A stretch of DNA of 64,000 nucleotides, taken from NCBI RefSeq assembly GCF_001639745.1, contig NZ_LTAX01000005.1, positions 124,001 through 188,000 on the forward strand, written 5' to 3'. A model generated the notes under the pieces. That model was not told where the DNA came from. It searched no databases and saw only the letters and a list, made by a program, of their open reading frames with translations. Of this stretch, positions 8,787 through 18,826 are shown piece by piece. The position numbers and the translations under genes were made by a program. Each line of letters begins with the position of its first letter. Position 1 is the stretch's first letter. This DNA is from Marinomonas gallaica. GTDB taxonomy: Bacteria; Pseudomonadota; Gammaproteobacteria; Pseudomonadales; Marinomonadaceae.

Positions 8787-10196
8787 ATGACAACTTATTC
8801 ACTTATGAGTGGCGGTGAAAAACTGGCCACCACTGACACGTTTTCTGTCATCAATCCATCCACGATGGCGACTGTTGGCGAGTCACCCAAAGCGACGGTA
8901 GAAAACCTCAACACCATTATAAAAGAAGCCAAAAAGGCATTTTCATCATGGTCAGCCGTGCCTTTCGCGAAGCGTCAGCAGTATCTTAATCAAATTGCAG
9001 ATGCTCTAGAAACACACTCGCAAGAATTGGCTAGCATCATCACTCAAGAACAGGGCAAGCCTATTGGTGCATCGCTAGGCTCGATGTTTGAAATGGGGGG
9101 CGCTGTTGCTTGGACACGCTATACAGCAAGTTTAGAACTACCGGTAAAAGTACTTCAAGACGATGAAAATGGGCATATTGAGCTGCATCGTCGCCCTATT
9201 GGCGTCGTAGCTTCGATTACCCCTTGGAATTGGCCTGTATTGATTGCGATCTGGCATATTATACCGGCCATTTTGGCTGGCAATACCGTCGTTTGTAAGC
9301 CATCCCCTTATACGCCACTTTCGACACTGCGTATGATCGAAATAATGAACAGCATTTTACCAGAAGGTGTGGTTAATAGTATTTCAGGGGGTGATGAACT
9401 CGGTGCAGCGATTTCTGATCATCCTGATATCGACAAAATTGTGTTTACTGGCTCGACTGAAACTGGCAAGAAAGTCATGTCTTCATCCGCTAAAAATCTC
9501 AAACACTTAACACTTGAGTTAGGCGGAAATGATGCGGGTATTGTTCTAGGTGATTGCAACCCCGATGAGATTGCTCCAGGTTTATTTTGGGGCGCATTTA
9601 TTAACAATGGCCAAACCTGTGCCGCAATGAAACGTTTATATGTACACCGCTCGATTTACAATGAGGTTTGTGACTCATTAACGGCTTTTGCAAAAAGTGT
9701 CAAAATGGGCGACGGCTTTGCCGAGGGCGCTGAGCTGGGTCCGATTCAAAATAAAATGCAATTCGACATCGTCAACGAGTTGGTAAAAACGTCCATTCAA
9801 CAAGGCGGAAAAGTGTTACTAGGTGGGCCGCTTGATTCAGAAGACAGCCTATTCTTCCCCATCACATTGGTTGCCGTTGAAAACAATAAAAACGCCTTGG
9901 TGCAAAATGAGCAATTTGGACCTGCTTTGCCAATCATTCCATTCGATACCGTCGAAGAAGCCATCAAACTCGCCAATGATAGCTCCGCAGGCTTAGGTGG
10001 ATCTGTTTGGTCTAATGATAAAGCCTCGGCCGCTGAGATCGCAGGGCAAATGGAATGCGGTACGGTGTGGCTCAATAAGCATGGTGCGATTCAACCGAAT
10101 GCGCCGTTTGGCGGTGTGAAATCATCTGGACTCGGCGTGGAGTTTGGCGAGGAAGGTTTACTGGCTAACACGACTATCCAGTGCATCTTTTCGTAA
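8787..10196 (+). CDS. NAD(P)-dependent aldehyde dehydrogenase (probable phenylacetaldehyde dehydrogenase)
   Basis: A 469-residue ALDH-superfamily enzyme. The catalytic Cys is Cys278 in GQTCAAM, the activating Glu is Glu244 in LELGGND, and the cofactor loop is FTGSTETGK. PWNWP near residue 148 and the C-terminal PFGGVKSSGLG segment are also standard. It lies downstream of the copper amine oxidase and next to an AraC regulator, the same gene company as E. coli tynA-feaB-feaR, so it probably converts the aldehyde product into the aryl acetic acid that feeds PaaK. The sequence is not close enough by eye to call feaB itself; other linear aldehydes are possible. Confidence 0.87.
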   Translation: MTTYSLMSGGEKLATTDTFSVINPSTMATVGESPKATVENLNTIIKEAKKAFSSWSAVPFAKRQQYLNQIADALETHSQELASIITQEQGKPIGASLGSMFEMGGAVAWTRYTASLELPVKVLQDDENGHIELHRRPIGVVASITPWNWPVLIAIWHIIPAILAGNTVVCKPSPYTPLSTLRMIEIMNSILPEGVVNSISGGDELGAAISDHPDIDKIVFTGSTETGKKVMSSSAKNLKHLTLELGGNDAGIVLGDCNPDEIAPGLFWGAFINNGQTCAAMKRLYVHRSIYNEVCDSLTAFAKSVKMGDGFAEGAELGPIQNKMQFDIVNELVKTSIQQGGKVLLGGPLDSEDSLFFPITLVAVENNKNALVQNEQFGPALPIIPFDTVEEAIKLANDSSAGLGGSVWSNDKASAAEIAGQMECGTVWLNKHGAIQPNAPFGGVKSSGLGVEFGEEGLLANTTIQCIFS

Positions 10197-10205
10197 TCAA
10201 GACAT

Positions 10206-10252
10206 GAGCAAACGGTATTAGCTGATTGATAGCCAGCTAATACCTTGCTTTT
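10206..10252. terminator. Bidirectional terminator between convergent ALDH and AraC genes
   Basis: GGTATTAGCTG (10214-10224) and CAGCTAATACC (10234-10244) form a perfect 11-bp stem with a 9-base loop, followed by TTGCTTTT on the plus strand. It sits in the 62-bp gap between the converging genes. Confidence 0.75.
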
Positions 10253-10258
10253 AACTCA

Positions 10259-11089
10259 TCACTTAGTAGGCACACTGGCATCATCCCTCGTAATGTTCAC
10301 ATCAAGCATTTTTCTAACAAACCAGCTTGGCGTCATGTGTGTGAAATACTTAAAGTCTTTGGTTAAGTGGGAGTCGTCATAATAGGAAAAACCCATAAAA
10401 TCCGTGTGATGATTTTGCTGAAATTCCTCACCATATAAAATATCACTGATAATTTCTTGGAATCGAACAATCCGGCTGTATTGCTTTGGCGACATGCCAA
10501 TGCTTTGATTAAATTTCTTTCTGAGCAGTCGTTCGCTGATACCCATGTCATTGGACATATCCGCAATTCTTATTGTTCCATGACTGCTTATGATTTTGTC
10601 GATGCAATGATCAATTAAGTCTATTTTAGAGTCATTTAAAGCGCCCGAGTAGATCAGCCAGTTTTCTAATATTTCAACTCGCGACGGGAAATCCACCGCT
10701 GAAATTAACGCATCTACTGTCGATGAATCCTGCTTGGTCGCTTCAATAATGGGAATGCCCTGATTGATCATTTCTGAGAACGGTATATAAGCGAGTCTAC
10801 GACTGATAGAGGTAGACACTCTAATGCCGCAATAGGTTTTTTCCGGCAGATAATGAATACTGGTTGGGGTGTCTACTGACCCCCATAAGATGGCAGATTG
10901 ATGATGGCTATCACAACAGAACTGAAAATCAGCACACCCATCTGCCACCACAATGGTTGCTTCCGATGACGAGGTAGTAAATTGATAATAAAGAACGGAA
11001 AAATTTGAATAATGAACAATTCGTTCATTATAATTTTTGAAATCTAGTGCAAAGCAGTATTGGGCAGGAATCGCATGATGGGCATTCAT
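10259..11089 (-). CDS. AraC-family transcriptional regulator
   Basis: A 276-residue protein with a cupin-like N-terminal sensing half and an AraC/XylS DNA-binding domain over about the last 100 residues. The first helix-turn-helix includes IADMSNDMGISERLLRKKF and is followed by the conserved GMSPKQYSRIVRFQEI segment; the second helix-turn-helix is less regular (MGFSYYDDSHLTKDFKYFTHMTPS spans it). It converges on the aldehyde dehydrogenase gene and stands between the amine-oxidation genes and the TRAP transporter, a position like that of FeaR in E. coli. It may therefore activate the amine oxidase and dehydrogenase genes, but the effector is not known. Confidence 0.85.
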   Translation of the reverse strand: MNAHHAIPAQYCFALDFKNYNERIVHYSNFSVLYYQFTTSSSEATIVVADGCADFQFCCDSHHQSAILWGSVDTPTSIHYLPEKTYCGIRVSTSISRRLAYIPFSEMINQGIPIIEATKQDSSTVDALISAVDFPSRVEILENWLIYSGALNDSKIDLIDHCIDKIISSHGTIRIADMSNDMGISERLLRKKFNQSIGMSPKQYSRIVRFQEIISDILYGEEFQQNHHTDFMGFSYYDDSHLTKDFKYFTHMTPSWFVRKMLDVNITRDDASVPTK

Positions 11090-11133
11090 ATAAACCTCTT
11101 TAAACTCAGAAGACTCCTTTCTATCCAGTCATT

Positions 11134-11175
11134 GAATTAAAAGCCATTACCAATGTTTATAATGGCTTTTAATTC
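11134..11175 (-). terminator. Terminator downstream of dctP
   Basis: GAATTAAAAGCCATTA (11134-11149) pairs perfectly over 16 bases with TAATGGCTTTTAATTC (11160-11175). It lies 26 bases after the dctP stop in the minus direction, with the T-rich part inside the stem. It should end the TRAP operon before the AraC gene. Confidence 0.75.
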
Positions 11176-11200
11176 TATCCGCTTCAAATTTAAGTACGTG

Positions 11201-12229
11201 TTACTGACTTAATTCACTGACATTTTTTCTAAAGTAAGCCAGTGCCGCTTTTGCATCCGCTTTTCGATCAGAAACGGAATCAATCCAATCTTGATCAATG
11301 CCCTCTTCTAGTGCGTTCATTTCTTTTACGATCGCATCGTCTTCTGTGAGAAACACGACATTAACGCCTTTGGCTTTGGCTTCTAAAATACCGTCTTGGT
11401 CTGCTTTACCCCATGCGGCGCCGGCCAATCTTGAAAGCTTCTCTCCAGACACACTCATAATGGCATCGCGATCGTCTTTGCTAAGACTGTCTAACGTATC
11501 TGGGTTCATAACGATGCTGAAAGCTGTGGTGTAAAGTCCTTTCGGGAACAAGGTTAAGTCCGTAGTCACTTCACTCAAACGTAAGGTTCTTTGCTGTTCC
11601 GCTGGTAAGAATGTCCCGTCTACAACGCCTTGTTGCATCAGCTCGTAGGATTTAGGCGCCGGCGCTGAGATCGGTGTTACTTCTAAACGCTCCGCTAGTG
11701 TGTTCACTAAGCCGCCACCGATACGCATTTTTTTGCCTTTTAAGTCTGCTAGCGAGTTCACTGGGAAATTTGTATTTAACTGACCTGGTCCATGTACAAA
11801 CAAGGCCAGTAATTCCAGCCCAATAAATTCTTCATCGTCTTTAAAGAACTTCTCATAGGTGTTCCATAAGGCCACAGAACCTACTTCCGCATCGGTAATT
11901 TCCCCTGGAATTTCAGCAACACTGGTCAATTTAAAACGACCCGGAATATAAGAATTCACACTGAACCCTACATCGTAAACACCGTCTTCTACGGCATCAA
12001 AAATGGTTTTTGGATCCCCAGTATAGTTTTCAATGACAACCTCCACCCGGCCATCGGTCGCTTTCTCAACCCAACTTTTCCAAGTTGGCCAAACAATTGC
12101 GTTTTGCGAGCTAGTGGGTGGCAACCAAGTTGCTACATGCAAAGTGGTCTCTGCGGCTGACGCAACACCAGATGCTAAAATTGATGTTCCACATAGTGCC
12201 CAAAGTAGATTTTTTTTAACCTGAATCAT
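11201..12229 (-). CDS. dctP: TRAP transporter substrate-binding protein (DctP family)
   Basis: Periplasmic solute receptor of a tripartite ATP-independent transporter, 342 residues with a signal peptide ending near residue 25 (GVASA). The mature start AETTLHVATWLPP and the KKMRIGGG and LMQQGVVDG segments are typical of DctP proteins that bind carboxylates. The conserved Arg of that family is plausibly the one in KMRIGG (about residue 169). The gene is the last of a Q-M-P operon and is separated from dctM by 121 bases containing an AT-rich hairpin. The operon begins 83 bases after paaZ on the same strand, so phenylacetate or a related aryl acid is the best guess for the ligand; this is inference from position. 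Confidence 0.92.
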   Translation of the reverse strand: MIQVKKNLLWALCGTSILASGVASAAETTLHVATWLPPTSSQNAIVWPTWKSWVEKATDGRVEVVIENYTGDPKTIFDAVEDGVYDVGFSVNSYIPGRFKLTSVAEIPGEITDAEVGSVALWNTYEKFFKDDEEFIGLELLALFVHGPGQLNTNFPVNSLADLKGKKMRIGGGLVNTLAERLEVTPISAPAPKSYELMQQGVVDGTFLPAEQQRTLRLSEVTTDLTLFPKGLYTTAFSIVMNPDTLDSLSKDDRDAIMSVSGEKLSRLAGAAWGKADQDGILEAKAKGVNVVFLTEDDAIVKEMNALEEGIDQDWIDSVSDRKADAKAALAYFRKNVSELSQ

Positions 12230-12350
12230 ATTTATTATTCCTATATTTTATGATTTACATTAATAATATTTCGCACTCTCTCAACAATGACTTTTTAAAA
12301 CTGTTTTTTAATTAAAAGTCTAAAAAGCCAAACAACGCATTTAACTCGTA

Positions 12351-13679
12351 TTATTCGTATAGAAATCTAGGTAAAAACATTGATACTGGGACGATAAAAA
12401 TAATAATGAACAATCGGATAATATCGGCACACCAAAATGGCGTAACGCCTTTAAAAATCGTTCCTGCTTTTACATTTTTCAATACCGCACTTAAGACAAA
12501 CACATTCATGCCGACAGGCGGTGTTATCAAACTAATCTCGGTGACCACGACCACAACAATGCCAAACCAAACAAGGTCGAAACCTAAACTAGCAACCAAC
12601 GGGTAAAAAACAGGTACCGTGAGCAGCAGCATAGAAAGGCTCTCGAACACCATTCCAAGAATGATATAAATGACCAAAATCACCATAATGACTAACATAG
12701 GACTCAGCTCTAATGCCGTAACGAAGCCTAATAACGCATCAGGCAACCCTGCTCGCGTGATAAAGTCCGAAAAGATGAAGGCACCTATGACCACACAAAA
12801 CAACATGGCGGACGTTCTTGTGGTGTCCACTAAGGTTTCAAAAATGCTTCCAAAACTCAGGCTCCGACGGGACAGGCCAATCAGTAAGGCCCCACCTGCA
12901 CCAATACCTGCAGCCTCGGTGGGTGTAAACACACCTAGGTAAATCCCCCCCATTACTATCGTAAACAGCAATAGCACGCCCCAAATGCTCTTCAAGGCTG
13001 TGATGCGCTCTTTAAAGCCCATGCGCTCACCAGCAGGCCCAGCGGCAGGGTTTCGCCAGATAACAAAACGAACGGCGCCCATATAAAGCACGATACCCAG
13101 TAAGCCCGGTATAAAGCCCGCTGCAAACAACTCGCGAATACTCGATTGGGTCAACAAACCATAGATGACCAAGATGACGCTAGGGGGAATCAATATGCCC
13201 AATGTACCACCGGCCGCAATCGAAGCTGTAGCGAGGCTATCTGAGTAACCAAATTTGCGCATCGGTGGCATGGCGACTTTTGCCATGGTGGCAGAGGTGG
13301 CTAAACTGGAACCACAAATGGCAGAAAAACCACCACACGCCAATACGGTTGACATCGCTAAACCGCCTTTTCTATGCCCTAAAAAAGCATAAGACGCGTT
13401 ATATAACTCCTGCGACAGACCCGATCGAGTGACTAAATTCCCCATTAAAATAAATAACGGAATCACGGATAAATTGTAGTCTTGTACTGTGCCAATCACT
13501 CGACTGGAAGCTAACGTGAGCGCCGCCGTCCAACGAAATGAAAATAGATTGTCAAAACTGAGGCCTTGCAGAATGGCAAAGCCTAGAAATCCAACCACAC
13601 CCATGGCAAAAGCAATTGGCATACGGATGACTAGAATTAAAAATAAAAGAACGGCAAAACCAATTAATACAACGGACAT
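12351..13679 (-). CDS. dctM: TRAP transporter large membrane subunit (DctM family)
   Basis: The large, roughly 12-helix membrane subunit that carries the sodium-driven transport step of a TRAP system; 442 residues. Hydrophobic helices run through the whole length, and the segments GGFSAICGSSLATSATMAKVAMP and GGTLGILIPPSVILVIYG cover the two re-entrant elevator hairpins typical of DctM. The ending VPVSMFLPRFLYE is also usual. It follows dctQ with one base between the stop of dctQ and its own start, so the two are translated together. It works with the receptor encoded downstream. Ion coupling to sodium is family knowledge and not visible in the sequence. Confidence 0.93.
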   Translation of the reverse strand: MSVVLIGFAVLLFLILVIRMPIAFAMGVVGFLGFAILQGLSFDNLFSFRWTAALTLASSRVIGTVQDYNLSVIPLFILMGNLVTRSGLSQELYNASYAFLGHRKGGLAMSTVLACGGFSAICGSSLATSATMAKVAMPPMRKFGYSDSLATASIAAGGTLGILIPPSVILVIYGLLTQSSIRELFAAGFIPGLLGIVLYMGAVRFVIWRNPAAGPAGERMGFKERITALKSIWGVLLLFTIVMGGIYLGVFTPTEAAGIGAGGALLIGLSRRSLSFGSIFETLVDTTRTSAMLFCVVIGAFIFSDFITRAGLPDALLGFVTALELSPMLVIMVILVIYIILGMVFESLSMLLLTVPVFYPLVASLGFDLVWFGIVVVVVTEISLITPPVGMNVFVLSAVLKNVKAGTIFKGVTPFWCADIIRLFIIIFIVPVSMFLPRFLYE

Positions 13680-13680
13680 G

Positions 13681-14214
13681 CTAGTCTCCTAACGGCTGTG
13701 ATTCAGTGTCATCTTTAAGCACGCGATACGCACCATAAGTCAGCATACAAGCCGCCGTTATCCAACTCATGATAGCGATGTATTCAGTCAGATAACCGGT
13801 GGGGATTTTTAGATACTCACTCACCTCTCCGCGACGCAGAGAGCGTTCAGCCAATTCGTAAATACGAACCGCTAAAAAATAGAAGGAAGACGAAACAATC
13901 AATACCGAGAAGATACCCAGTACTTTAACAATACGATTACCAAATAAATGATCAAATAAATCCACCACGACATGACTACCACGCCATGTGATTAATGGCA
14001 TTTGCGCAAATACCATGACGGCCAGGCCAATTTGCGTCAGTTCAAAAGCTCCATTAACTGAGTTATTGAAAAGATAGCGGCCCGCCACATCTATGCAGGT
14101 TAGCGCCATCAGAAACACTAATACCGCCGCTGAAATTCCCTCTAATACAATGCCAATCCAACGGTAAATATTGGGCTCTGGATAATGCTTGTCTATCCAA
14201 TTTCTTATCGACAT
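13681..14214 (-). CDS. dctQ: TRAP transporter small membrane subunit (DctQ family)
   Basis: The small four-helix subunit of the TRAP transporter, 177 residues. Four hydrophobic segments are clear, and the N-terminal part of the second carries the family pattern AGRYLFNNSVNGAFELTQIG together with the following MPLITWRGSHVVVDLF. It is the first gene of dctQMP and lies 83 bases downstream of paaZ with no clear terminator between them, so read-through from the paa operon is possible. The first Met is used; no better internal start is visible. Confidence 0.9.
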   Translation of the reverse strand: MSIRNWIDKHYPEPNIYRWIGIVLEGISAAVLVFLMALTCIDVAGRYLFNNSVNGAFELTQIGLAVMVFAQMPLITWRGSHVVVDLFDHLFGNRIVKVLGIFSVLIVSSSFYFLAVRIYELAERSLRRGEVSEYLKIPTGYLTEYIAIMSWITAACMLTYGAYRVLKDDTESQPLGD

Positions 14215-14297
14215 GAGCGCTCCTAAATTTTTATTATTTTAGTCGGTCAAAAAACGAAAACACGAAAACTAGGGCGGAGTACCCGCCCCCATTCGGA

Positions 14298-16355
14298 TCA
14301 AACAGATTGCTTCTTAACCAAGGTTAGAATGTCGTAACTGGCAACCAATTCATCATGCTGATTGGTTACTTGGACATCCCACACCACAACCCCTTGTGGC
14401 TCGCCCTTTGGACTTAATTTGCCTTGGTCGATTTTGCGTTTACAGGTAAGACGTGCGCGAATCGTGTCACCAATTGGCACTGGCGTTATAAAGCGCAACG
14501 TATCCAAGCCGTAATTGGCTAATACAGGCCCTTCTCCAGGCGATACAAATAATCCGGCTGCGGCCGAAAGAACAAAATAACCATGCGCAATACGTTGCTC
14601 AAACTGAGAGTCACGTGCAGCAATGTCATCAAAGTGCATATAAAAATGGTCACCCGATAAACAACCGAAGTTCACGATGTCACTTTCTGTAACGGTACGG
14701 CGATGAGTCAGAAGCGATTCGCCGATTTGAAGGTTCTCAAAATAACGACGGAATGGATGCACATCAGTTTCAATAGTATCGCCACCCCGCACAAATTCTC
14801 CGGTCACCGCGGACAGCATGGTGGGTGAACCTTGAATCGCAGCACGTTGCATGTAATGTTTGACGCCACGAATACCGCCCAACTCCTCACCACCACCGGC
14901 ACGACCTGGACCGCCGTGTTTTAGCAATGGCAATGGCGAACCGTGCCCAGTCGATTCTTTCGAACTGGCCTCGTTCAAGATATGTACGCGCCCGTGCCAA
15001 GCAGCCAGAGCTGGCACGACTTTTTGCGCGACGTGAGGGTCCTGCGTCACTAACGTAGTCACTAATGAGCCTTTACCACGAGCCGCCAAGGCAATCGCGT
15101 GGTCAATGTCTTTATATGGCATTAAGGTACTGATTGGGCCAAACGCTTCGATGTCGTGAGCGCCACCGTCCGCGTCTGGATCATTGCTCAGTAGCAATGT
15201 CGGCTGAATAAATGCTCCTTGTTTGGCATCACTTCCATGCAGCTCAAGCGTGTCTTTTTCATAGCCAAATACCACTTGACTGCTTTTCAATAATTGCTGA
15301 AGTTGCGCCAAAACATCGTCTTGTTGCTCAAAAGAAGCCAATGCCCCCATACGAACTGAATCTAAATGCGGGTCGCCAACCGTGACTTTGGCTAGGCGCT
15401 GAGACAGCTTATCTGACACCGCTTTGACATGAGCCTCGGGGATTAATACTCGACGAATGGCGGTACATTTCTGACCCGCTTTGACCGTCATTTCACGTGC
15501 GACCTCTTTAATGAACAGGTCAAATTCAACGCTATCAACAGAAACATCTGGCGCCAAAATGGCACAGTTCAATGAATCGGCTTCGGCATTAAAAGGAATC
15601 GAGTTGTTAATGATATTGGGCGTGACTTTTAATTTGGCTGCCGTGCTCGCAGAGCCCGTAAAGGTCACCATATCTTGACCCTCCAAGCGATCTAATAAAT
15701 CACCGGTTCGACCAATGATTAGCTGCAAACTGCCTTCTGGTAAAAAACCAGACGTTTGCATCAAGCGCACACAAGCTTCCGTCAAATAAGAGGTAGAGGT
15801 TGCAGGTTTTACAATACACGGCACACCTGCCAGAAAATTGGCCGCAAATTTTTCTAACATGCCCCAGATCGGGAAGTTAAAAGCATTAATGTGGACCGCA
15901 ACACCTTGGCGGGGGACCAAAATGTGCGATCCGAAAAATTGACCTTCACGGCCTAATGGAAAAGCATCGTCTTCATGAATCAAATTACCCGACGGCAGCT
16001 CACGTCGTCCTAAACTTGCATAGGCAAACAACGTACCGGCGCCACCTTCTATATCTACCCAGCTATCATTTCGAGTTGCCCCGGTGAGCAAAGAGATTTC
16101 GTACAGTGACTCTTTGTGTTCAATAAGATATTTGCCTAAGTCTCTCAAGCAGGATGCACGGCTTTGAAAATCCATGTTCATTAACGCAGTGCGACCTTGT
16201 TTACGGGCAAACGCTAATGACTTTTCAAAATCAATGGTTTCCGCATGGGTATGATAAATTGTTTCACCGTTAACTGGGCTAACAAGCGCTTTTTCAGCTT
16301 GCTGACCTAACCACTCTCCAGCAATAAAACTTTGTAGGACTGGGCTTTGGCTCAT
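14298..16355 (-). CDS. paaZ: Bifunctional oxepin-CoA hydrolase / 3-oxo-5,6-dehydrosuberyl-CoA semialdehyde dehydrogenase
   Basis: Opens the oxepin-CoA ring and oxidises the resulting aldehyde in the phenylacetate pathway. It has 685 residues (E. coli PaaZ 681). Residues 1 to about 520 are an aldehyde dehydrogenase with Cys297 in GQKCTAIRR as nucleophile; the last 150 residues are a MaoC-type hydratase with [10 protein letters not shown] as its active-site segment. Both activities appear intact. The frame reaches 16415, but GGGAG lies six bases before the ATG at 16355, which also gives the expected N-terminus. It is the last paa gene of the leftward operon, 72 bases after paaE, and dctQ follows 83 bases later. 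Confidence 0.96.
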   Translation of the reverse strand: MSQSPVLQSFIAGEWLGQQAEKALVSPVNGETIYHTHAETIDFEKSLAFARKQGRTALMNMDFQSRASCLRDLGKYLIEHKESLYEISLLTGATRNDSWVDIEGGAGTLFAYASLGRRELPSGNLIHEDDAFPLGREGQFFGSHILVPRQGVAVHINAFNFPIWGMLEKFAANFLAGVPCIVKPATSTSYLTEACVRLMQTSGFLPEGSLQLIIGRTGDLLDRLEGQDMVTFTGSASTAAKLKVTPNIINNSIPFNAEADSLNCAILAPDVSVDSVEFDLFIKEVAREMTVKAGQKCTAIRRVLIPEAHVKAVSDKLSQRLAKVTVGDPHLDSVRMGALASFEQQDDVLAQLQQLLKSSQVVFGYEKDTLELHGSDAKQGAFIQPTLLLSNDPDADGGAHDIEAFGPISTLMPYKDIDHAIALAARGKGSLVTTLVTQDPHVAQKVVPALAAWHGRVHILNEASSKESTGHGSPLPLLKHGGPGRAGGGEELGGIRGVKHYMQRAAIQGSPTMLSAVTGEFVRGGDTIETDVHPFRRYFENLQIGESLLTHRRTVTESDIVNFGCLSGDHFYMHFDDIAARDSQFEQRIAHGYFVLSAAAGLFVSPGEGPVLANYGLDTLRFITPVPIGDTIRARLTCKRKIDQGKLSPKGEPQGVVVWDVQVTNQHDELVASYDILTLVKKQSV

Positions 16356-16427
16356 AGTGTTCTCCCTCGATGACTTTGTGCCATCGTAATTATTGTTTTT
16401 TATAATTTTGCGCACGAAGAAAAGGCG

Positions 16428-17501
16428 TTATATCTCGTCGAAATCCAGTACCACTTTCTTTGAGACTGGATAAGATTGGCAAGACAGTATGTAACCGGCT
16501 TCTACTTCGTAATCTTCAAGCCCAAGGCTGATGTCCATATCCACTTCACCTTCAATCACCTTACATTTACAGGTAGAGCACACGCCCGCTTTGCACGAAA
16601 ACGGTAACTCCGCGCCATGCTCATTACCGGCATTTAGTAGGTTCTCTGTGTTTTGTTTGAGATCAAAGTTCATGGCATGACCGTCACGAATAACGGTAAT
16701 TTCGGATACGTCTGCATGGGCAGCTGCCTGCGCTCGTTGCTCTCGTTTGCGTTCATTGCCTGCTGCAGCAAACAACTCAAAATGAATATTTTCTTCTGGG
16801 GTGCCAGACTCTTTTAATAAGTCTTTCACCATTTCGGTCATGGATTGCGGGCCACAAATAAAAGCTCCCGTTAGATTCTTTACATCCACCCAACGTTCGA
16901 ACAGCACTCGACATTTATCGGCATCAATATGGCCGTTGTACAAGTCAATATCTTGTTGCTCTCGGCTCAATACAAAGATTAAATTCAAGCGATCCATATA
17001 GGTATTTTTAAGATCCGCCAATTGATCTCGAAACATAGTTGAGGATGTGGAGCGGTTGCCGTAGACCAATGTGACTTTACTGTGTGGCTCTGCTGCTAAT
17101 GTTGTTTTTGCAATGGATAGAATGGGGGTAATACCGCTTCCGGCGGCCACTAATAAATAGTCCCCATGTCGCTCTGGATCCAGCTCAGAATAGAAGTGCC
17201 CAAGCGGTGGCATGACGTCTAACGCATCGCCTACTTTGATGGACTCATTGGCAAAGGTAGAAAACAGTCCGTCGGCAACACGCTTTATTGCTACACGCAT
17301 TTCATTATCGTGTACGCCACTGCAGATAGAGTAAGAGCGGCGCACCTCTTCTCCGTCAATATGAGTACGCAATGTCAAAAACTGACCTTGCTTAAACTGA
17401 TAGCTCTGAGCGAGTTCCTCAGGGATATCAAAAGCAAGTGAAATAGAATCACGTGTTTCACGACGTAAATCAGAAACGGTAAGAGTGTGAAATTGATTCA
17501 T
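16428..17501 (-). CDS. paaE: Phenylacetyl-CoA 1,2-epoxidase, reductase subunit
   Basis: Transfers electrons from NADPH through FAD and a [2Fe-2S] centre to the PaaA di-iron site. It has 357 residues. The N-terminal ferredoxin-reductase domain contains RRSYSIC for FAD binding, the middle contains an NAD(P)-binding domain (YGNRSTSSTMF, FICGPQSM), and the C-terminal plant-type ferredoxin domain has the Cys cluster CKAGVCSTCKC plus a final Cys in ILSCQS. A GTG at 17519 could extend the protein by six codons, but GGAG six bases before the ATG at 17501 and the E. coli N-terminus (FHSLTV, here FHTLTV) favour the later start. It belongs to paaABCDE. Confidence 0.95.
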   Translation of the reverse strand: MNQFHTLTVSDLRRETRDSISLAFDIPEELAQSYQFKQGQFLTLRTHIDGEEVRRSYSICSGVHDNEMRVAIKRVADGLFSTFANESIKVGDALDVMPPLGHFYSELDPERHGDYLLVAAGSGITPILSIAKTTLAAEPHSKVTLVYGNRSTSSTMFRDQLADLKNTYMDRLNLIFVLSREQQDIDLYNGHIDADKCRVLFERWVDVKNLTGAFICGPQSMTEMVKDLLKESGTPEENIHFELFAAAGNERKREQRAQAAAHADVSEITVIRDGHAMNFDLKQNTENLLNAGNEHGAELPFSCKAGVCSTCKCKVIEGEVDMDISLGLEDYEVEAGYILSCQSYPVSKKVVLDFDEI

Positions 17502-17537
17502 CTGTGTCTCCACGGCCACGTTATTGTTATCTATGGC

Positions 17538-18071
17538 TCAAATACATTTAAAATAATCAAACGGTTCTAAACAGGATTTACAGCGATACAAGGATTTACA
17601 TGCGGTTGAGCCAAATTCACTCAGTTGCTCGGTGTCATCACTGCCACAATTTGGACATTCAACTTGCGTTATTCCAGACAACAAAGTGCGCTTATTTGAA
17701 CTCCCCACTGGCGGTGCAATGCCATAGGCTTTAAGACGATTTCGACCTTGATCCGTGATCCAATCGGTTGTCCAAGCAGGGTCTAAACTCTGAGTAATGT
17801 GAGGATGGGCAAAACCAGCCTCTTGCAGCGCTTCGCGTATCGAGGTTTCTATGTATTCCGTTGCGGGGCAACCTGAATACGTTGGTGTGACGACCACATA
17901 TAGGTGCCCATCCGTCCAACCAACATCACGTACGATGCCAAGGTCCATCACGCTTACCACTGGCACCTCTGGATCCATAACGTCTTCCAACACGCTGTAA
18001 GCTCGCTGGATATCAGTCTTGTCTCCAGGGCGTCCTAGCTGATCCGTGACAATTAACTCACCAGCTTGCAT
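17538..18071 (-). CDS. paaD: Phenylacetate degradation protein PaaD (Fe-S assembly-like)
   Basis: A 177-residue protein needed for epoxidase activity in vivo, probably for metal-centre maturation. An N-terminal MIP18/DUF59 domain covers residues 20-110 (VMDPEVPVVSVMDLGIVRDV and the PTYSGCPATE Cys motif), and a C-terminal zinc ribbon carries CPNC and CKSC pairs. The start overlaps the end of paaC by 14 bases, which signals translational coupling. E. coli PaaD is 165 residues. The gene lies between paaC and paaE as in most gammaproteobacterial clusters. Confidence 0.93.
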   Translation of the reverse strand: MQAGELIVTDQLGRPGDKTDIQRAYSVLEDVMDPEVPVVSVMDLGIVRDVGWTDGHLYVVVTPTYSGCPATEYIETSIREALQEAGFAHPHITQSLDPAWTTDWITDQGRNRLKAYGIAPPVGSSNKRTLLSGITQVECPNCGSDDTEQLSEFGSTACKSLYRCKSCLEPFDYFKCI

Positions 18072-18819
18072 CGGGATACGCTCTTTGTAAGAACTGCATT
18101 TCTGCTAATAAAAGCCCTAAGTGCTCAGAGTGCATGCCTGTTCGAGCACTTAAATAGAAGGTACTGGCGGCATCGGGGACCGTTAATGTTGCGTTAGTGA
18201 AAACCTCGCTTACGGTCGCATGCCACAATTCAGGCAATTCAGTTAGCGCCGGAATGTGGCCAGCTTCAGACAGAGACCATTCGGTATCGTTCTGTTCAAC
18301 CAATTCAAAGGTAAAGCGCCAAACCGTATCAATGGCGTTTACCATACGCTGATGACTCTCGTCGGTACCATCCCCCAAACGCTCAACCCATTGACTAGAG
18401 CGGCGTAAGTGATACGTGACTTCTTTAAGCGATTTGGTTGCAATGGCTGCAATATGTTCGTCGTTGGCATTTTTAAGCAGGGTTAATACATGAAATTGCC
18501 AAGCATCATAGAAAAACTGCTTCGTCATGGTGACTGCAAAGTCGCCATTTGGCTGCTCAACTAATAGCAGATTACGAAAAGCCCGCTCATCGCGGCGAAA
18601 AGCTAATGCATCCGCATCGGTACCATCATTGATTCGCTCTGCGGCATAGTCATACCAGTTGCGAGCTTGACCCACTAAGTCCAAACCAACATTCATCATG
18701 CCCAGCTCTTCTTCCAGGGCGGGGGCTCGACCGGTCCATTCACATAGCCGTTGCGCTTGAATTAAGGCACTGTCACCTAGACGCAATAAAAATTCGGTTA
18801 AATCATCGTATTTCGTCAT
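18058..18819 (-). CDS. paaC: Phenylacetyl-CoA 1,2-epoxidase, structural subunit
   Basis: Ferritin-like, non-catalytic partner of PaaA in the epoxidase core; 253 residues (E. coli 248). The N-terminal pattern LLRLGDSALIQAQRLCEW, then NVGLDLVGQARNWYDYAA, matches the family. An open frame runs back to 18918, but this overlaps paaB; the ATG at 18819 has GAGGTGG directly upstream and gives the right length. The distance to the paaB stop is 7 bases. The residues that would bind iron in PaaA are replaced in PaaC proteins; I did not check each one here. Confidence 0.95.
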   Translation of the reverse strand: MTKYDDLTEFLLRLGDSALIQAQRLCEWTGRAPALEEELGMMNVGLDLVGQARNWYDYAAERINDGTDADALAFRRDERAFRNLLLVEQPNGDFAVTMTKQFFYDAWQFHVLTLLKNANDEHIAAIATKSLKEVTYHLRRSSQWVERLGDGTDESHQRMVNAIDTVWRFTFELVEQNDTEWSLSEAGHIPALTELPELWHATVSEVFTNATLTVPDAASTFYLSARTGMHSEHLGLLLAEMQFLQRAYPDASW

Positions 18820-18826
18820 AACCACC

